A stretch of DNA of 50,923 nucleotides from Oligoflexus sp. (GTDB taxonomy: Bacteria > Bdellovibrionota_B > Oligoflexia > Oligoflexales > Oligoflexaceae): the NCBI RefSeq assembly GCF_035712445.1, contig NZ_DASTAT010000008.1:1-50923 (forward strand). The letters run 5' to 3'. The notes beneath the pieces are model-generated. The model saw nothing but the letters and a program-made list of their open reading frames with translations, was not told the DNA's origin and ran no database searches. A program made the translations under genes and the position numbers. Shown here piece by piece: positions 49,589-50,923 of this stretch (positions are counted from its first letter, which is position 1; the number at the start of each line of letters is the position of its first letter).

Positions 49589-49620
49589 GCCCCCGCGTCT
49601 TCGGACCGGGGGCTTTTCTT
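49589..49620 (+). terminator. Strong intrinsic terminator with cUUCGg loop
   Basis: The stem GCCCCCG/CGGGGGC (49589-49595 with 49607-49613) continues as GTC/GAC closed by a TTCG tetraloop (49600-49603), with one bulged C. TTTTCTT follows. It lies 23 bp after the metalloprotease stop. Confidence 0.9.
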
Positions 49621-49867
49621 GTTGTTGAGCCTTCGTAACCATCTAATCAAGATAGAGCACTTTACGCACATCTAAGTCATTTTAGCAGTAAATCTTCTTG
49701 TCAATTTTTTTACGCCACTTAATCAAATGCGAATCCTTCCATTAGTTGTCCAATTCGGATGAAAACGTTTTTAGTAGACCTAATTTGATCACTGATTGTG
49801 GCTTCTAACTACATTTGATAGAGCTAGTTGGCACCGCAGTTTTAAATTTGTACAACAAAGGCTTGGC
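49621..49867. other. AT-rich intergenic region, promoter expected, none certain
   Basis: About 250 bp of AT-rich sequence precede the last gene. Several partial -35/-10-like hexamers are present (for example TTGTCC near 49747), but no pair stands out. No coding frame or repeat is seen. Confidence 0.4.
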
Positions 49868-50851
49868 ATGAAGACTAACTCTGTAAAATCTCGAATTATG
49901 GGTACCGTGATAGCGGCTTCTATTGCGTGGCAACCTATTTATGGTCAGCGCTTTTCGCTACCTTCCGGAGTAGAAAAGCTTCCTAGTGCACCTAGCGGCG
50001 TTCCCGCTATCAATCTGAAACCAGGGCTTTCGGGCGGACTGGGTTCGTTGACTGGCAATACGTCCCAGCTCCCGGGCGTGAAACTTCAAGGAAGCAAATC
50101 CTGTAACTCTCCCGACTTTAGTAAATTCAAAGACCTTATTAAAGTTGAGCTAGACAAAGACGCGAAAAACAGTGTTAAAGCACCCATATTCAATGATATT
50201 GGCCCTTGCGATTTGGAGCTGTATGCGCAATGCACTCAGACTCTGATGACTGCGCTAAACAACCCTGCCCAAGCACTTGTTGGATTGGACGATGCACGTG
50301 ACTCTGAAGTAGAACTTGGCTCAAAACCGCAGTATGCTGAACAAGATGTTAGAGCCATCCGTTCTGTTCTCGGACAATTGAATGATGTAAAAGAATCAGT
50401 GAAACCCGGATACGATCCTACCAAGTCTTATCGTGCACTCTCAAATGAAGAACGACAGCTAGATACCATCCTCGACATAAGAATTCCGGCGCAAAACGGC
50501 GTTCTATCCGCAGAGGATATTGCTACGATAACCTCCATACATCTTGGTTTGTCTTCGCAGTTGGTAGCAATGTCTGAAGCCGCTGACGCAGAACCTTCTT
50601 TTGTTAGTTTGGTTAATCCACGTGCTTTGTTACAGGAAATCAATCCGGTTGCTGACTCAGCTTTGGCCTGTTTGTTGGGTTTTAAAAAACCGAACGCAGA
50701 TCAACCGATCCGTACTGGCAAAAGAAAAGTGATCGGTTACGCCTCGGGCTTCGTCTATGGCGAAGTCGGTGCCGAGAGTCAAGGACTTGTCATTACCTTG
50801 GTTGGCGCGGAATGTGTCAGCTATTCTGATACAGTGCTGAAGAAAGTTTAA
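49868..50851 (+). CDS. Secreted protein of unknown function
   Basis: The product is 327 residues. A signal peptide with a basic start (MKTNSVKSR) ends near PIYGQ (about residue 27). A Pro/Gly/Ser-rich stretch follows (about 30-75). The rest is a mixed helical domain containing several cysteines (about residues 78, 117, 125, 268 and 317), which may form disulfides. No known family, catalytic motif or membrane anchor was recognised. ATG 49868 has AAGG 6 nt upstream; the longer frame from 49796 is not supported. Its composition is clearly more AT-rich than the rest of the window, like the gene at the other end. It is monocistronic as far as visible. Confidence 0.65.
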   Translation: MKTNSVKSRIMGTVIAASIAWQPIYGQRFSLPSGVEKLPSAPSGVPAINLKPGLSGGLGSLTGNTSQLPGVKLQGSKSCNSPDFSKFKDLIKVELDKDAKNSVKAPIFNDIGPCDLELYAQCTQTLMTALNNPAQALVGLDDARDSEVELGSKPQYAEQDVRAIRSVLGQLNDVKESVKPGYDPTKSYRALSNEERQLDTILDIRIPAQNGVLSAEDIATITSIHLGLSSQLVAMSEAADAEPSFVSLVNPRALLQEINPVADSALACLLGFKKPNADQPIRTGKRKVIGYASGFVYGEVGAESQGLVITLVGAECVSYSDTVLKKV

Positions 50852-50923
50852 GAAACTTTTCTACCCAAGTACGAACATGGATTGTCGCGTGACTGGGATG
50901 TTGATCCCGACCTTATCCTGCGG

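Noticed and set aside
49825..49845. TGGCAC element resembling a sigma54 -24 box
   Set aside because: The -12 GC element is absent at the required spacing.

Overview
The window reads as a chromosomal segment of a Gram-negative, probably aerobic or metal-respiring bacterium. Evidence is the many Sec signal peptides, lipoproteins, outer-membrane beta-barrels and multiheme c-type cytochromes, together with tcdA, a GTP-type PEP carboxykinase and CheA-like kinases on 7TM receptors. This combination is reminiscent of deltaproteobacteria-like lineages (Oligoflexia/Bdellovibrionota or Myxococcota). That placement is inference; no rRNA, tRNA, CRISPR array, insertion sequence or phage gene was seen.

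Layout. 1-7.3 kb: a truncated propeller-like gene, a DUF3025 gene, tcdA, a lipoprotein/FadL-like pair and gloB. 7.4-18.9 kb: a three-gene NRPS/hydrolase/PKS operon in which the genes overlap by ATGA. 19.2-24.4 kb: pckG, cnoX, tesB and a monoheme lipoprotein. 24.4-31.6 kb, minus strand: a six-gene electron-transfer operon. In transcription order it encodes a cytochrome b-like membrane protein, a membrane-anchored ferredoxin/flavoprotein, a tetraheme lipoprotein, an outer-membrane barrel, a 9-heme cytochrome and a 24-heme cytochrome. 31.7-33.5 kb: a Cys-rich secreted protein, a monoheme cytochrome and ppa. 33.5-39.0 kb, minus strand: two tandem 7TMR-DISM receptors fused to CheA-like Hpt/HATPase modules. 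39.1-42.7 kb, minus strand: a DUF1552/DUF1592 pair. 42.8-50.9 kb: a TPR-like protein, a HExxH lipoprotein, an outer-membrane barrel followed by a very large metzincin-type lipoprotein, and a secreted protein of unknown function.

Two systems deserve attention. The first is the 24.4-31.6 kb operon. It looks like a complete route from NAD(P)H through flavin, Fe-S and heme b to 37 c-type hemes and an outer-membrane barrel, so it is a candidate extracellular electron-transfer or outer-membrane redox conduit. The second is the NRPS/PKS operon, which is architecturally odd. Its first condensation domain is degenerate, its first adenylation domain has no carrier, and both adenylation domains carry a glycine-like code. 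Two hydrolases with non-serine nucleophile elbows follow, an extra carrier sits in front of the KS, and there is no thioesterase.

Starts were chosen from Shine-Dalgarno placement, signal peptides and overlaps, so several differ from the longest possible reading frame. All family assignments are by eye from the sequence; no database search was run.
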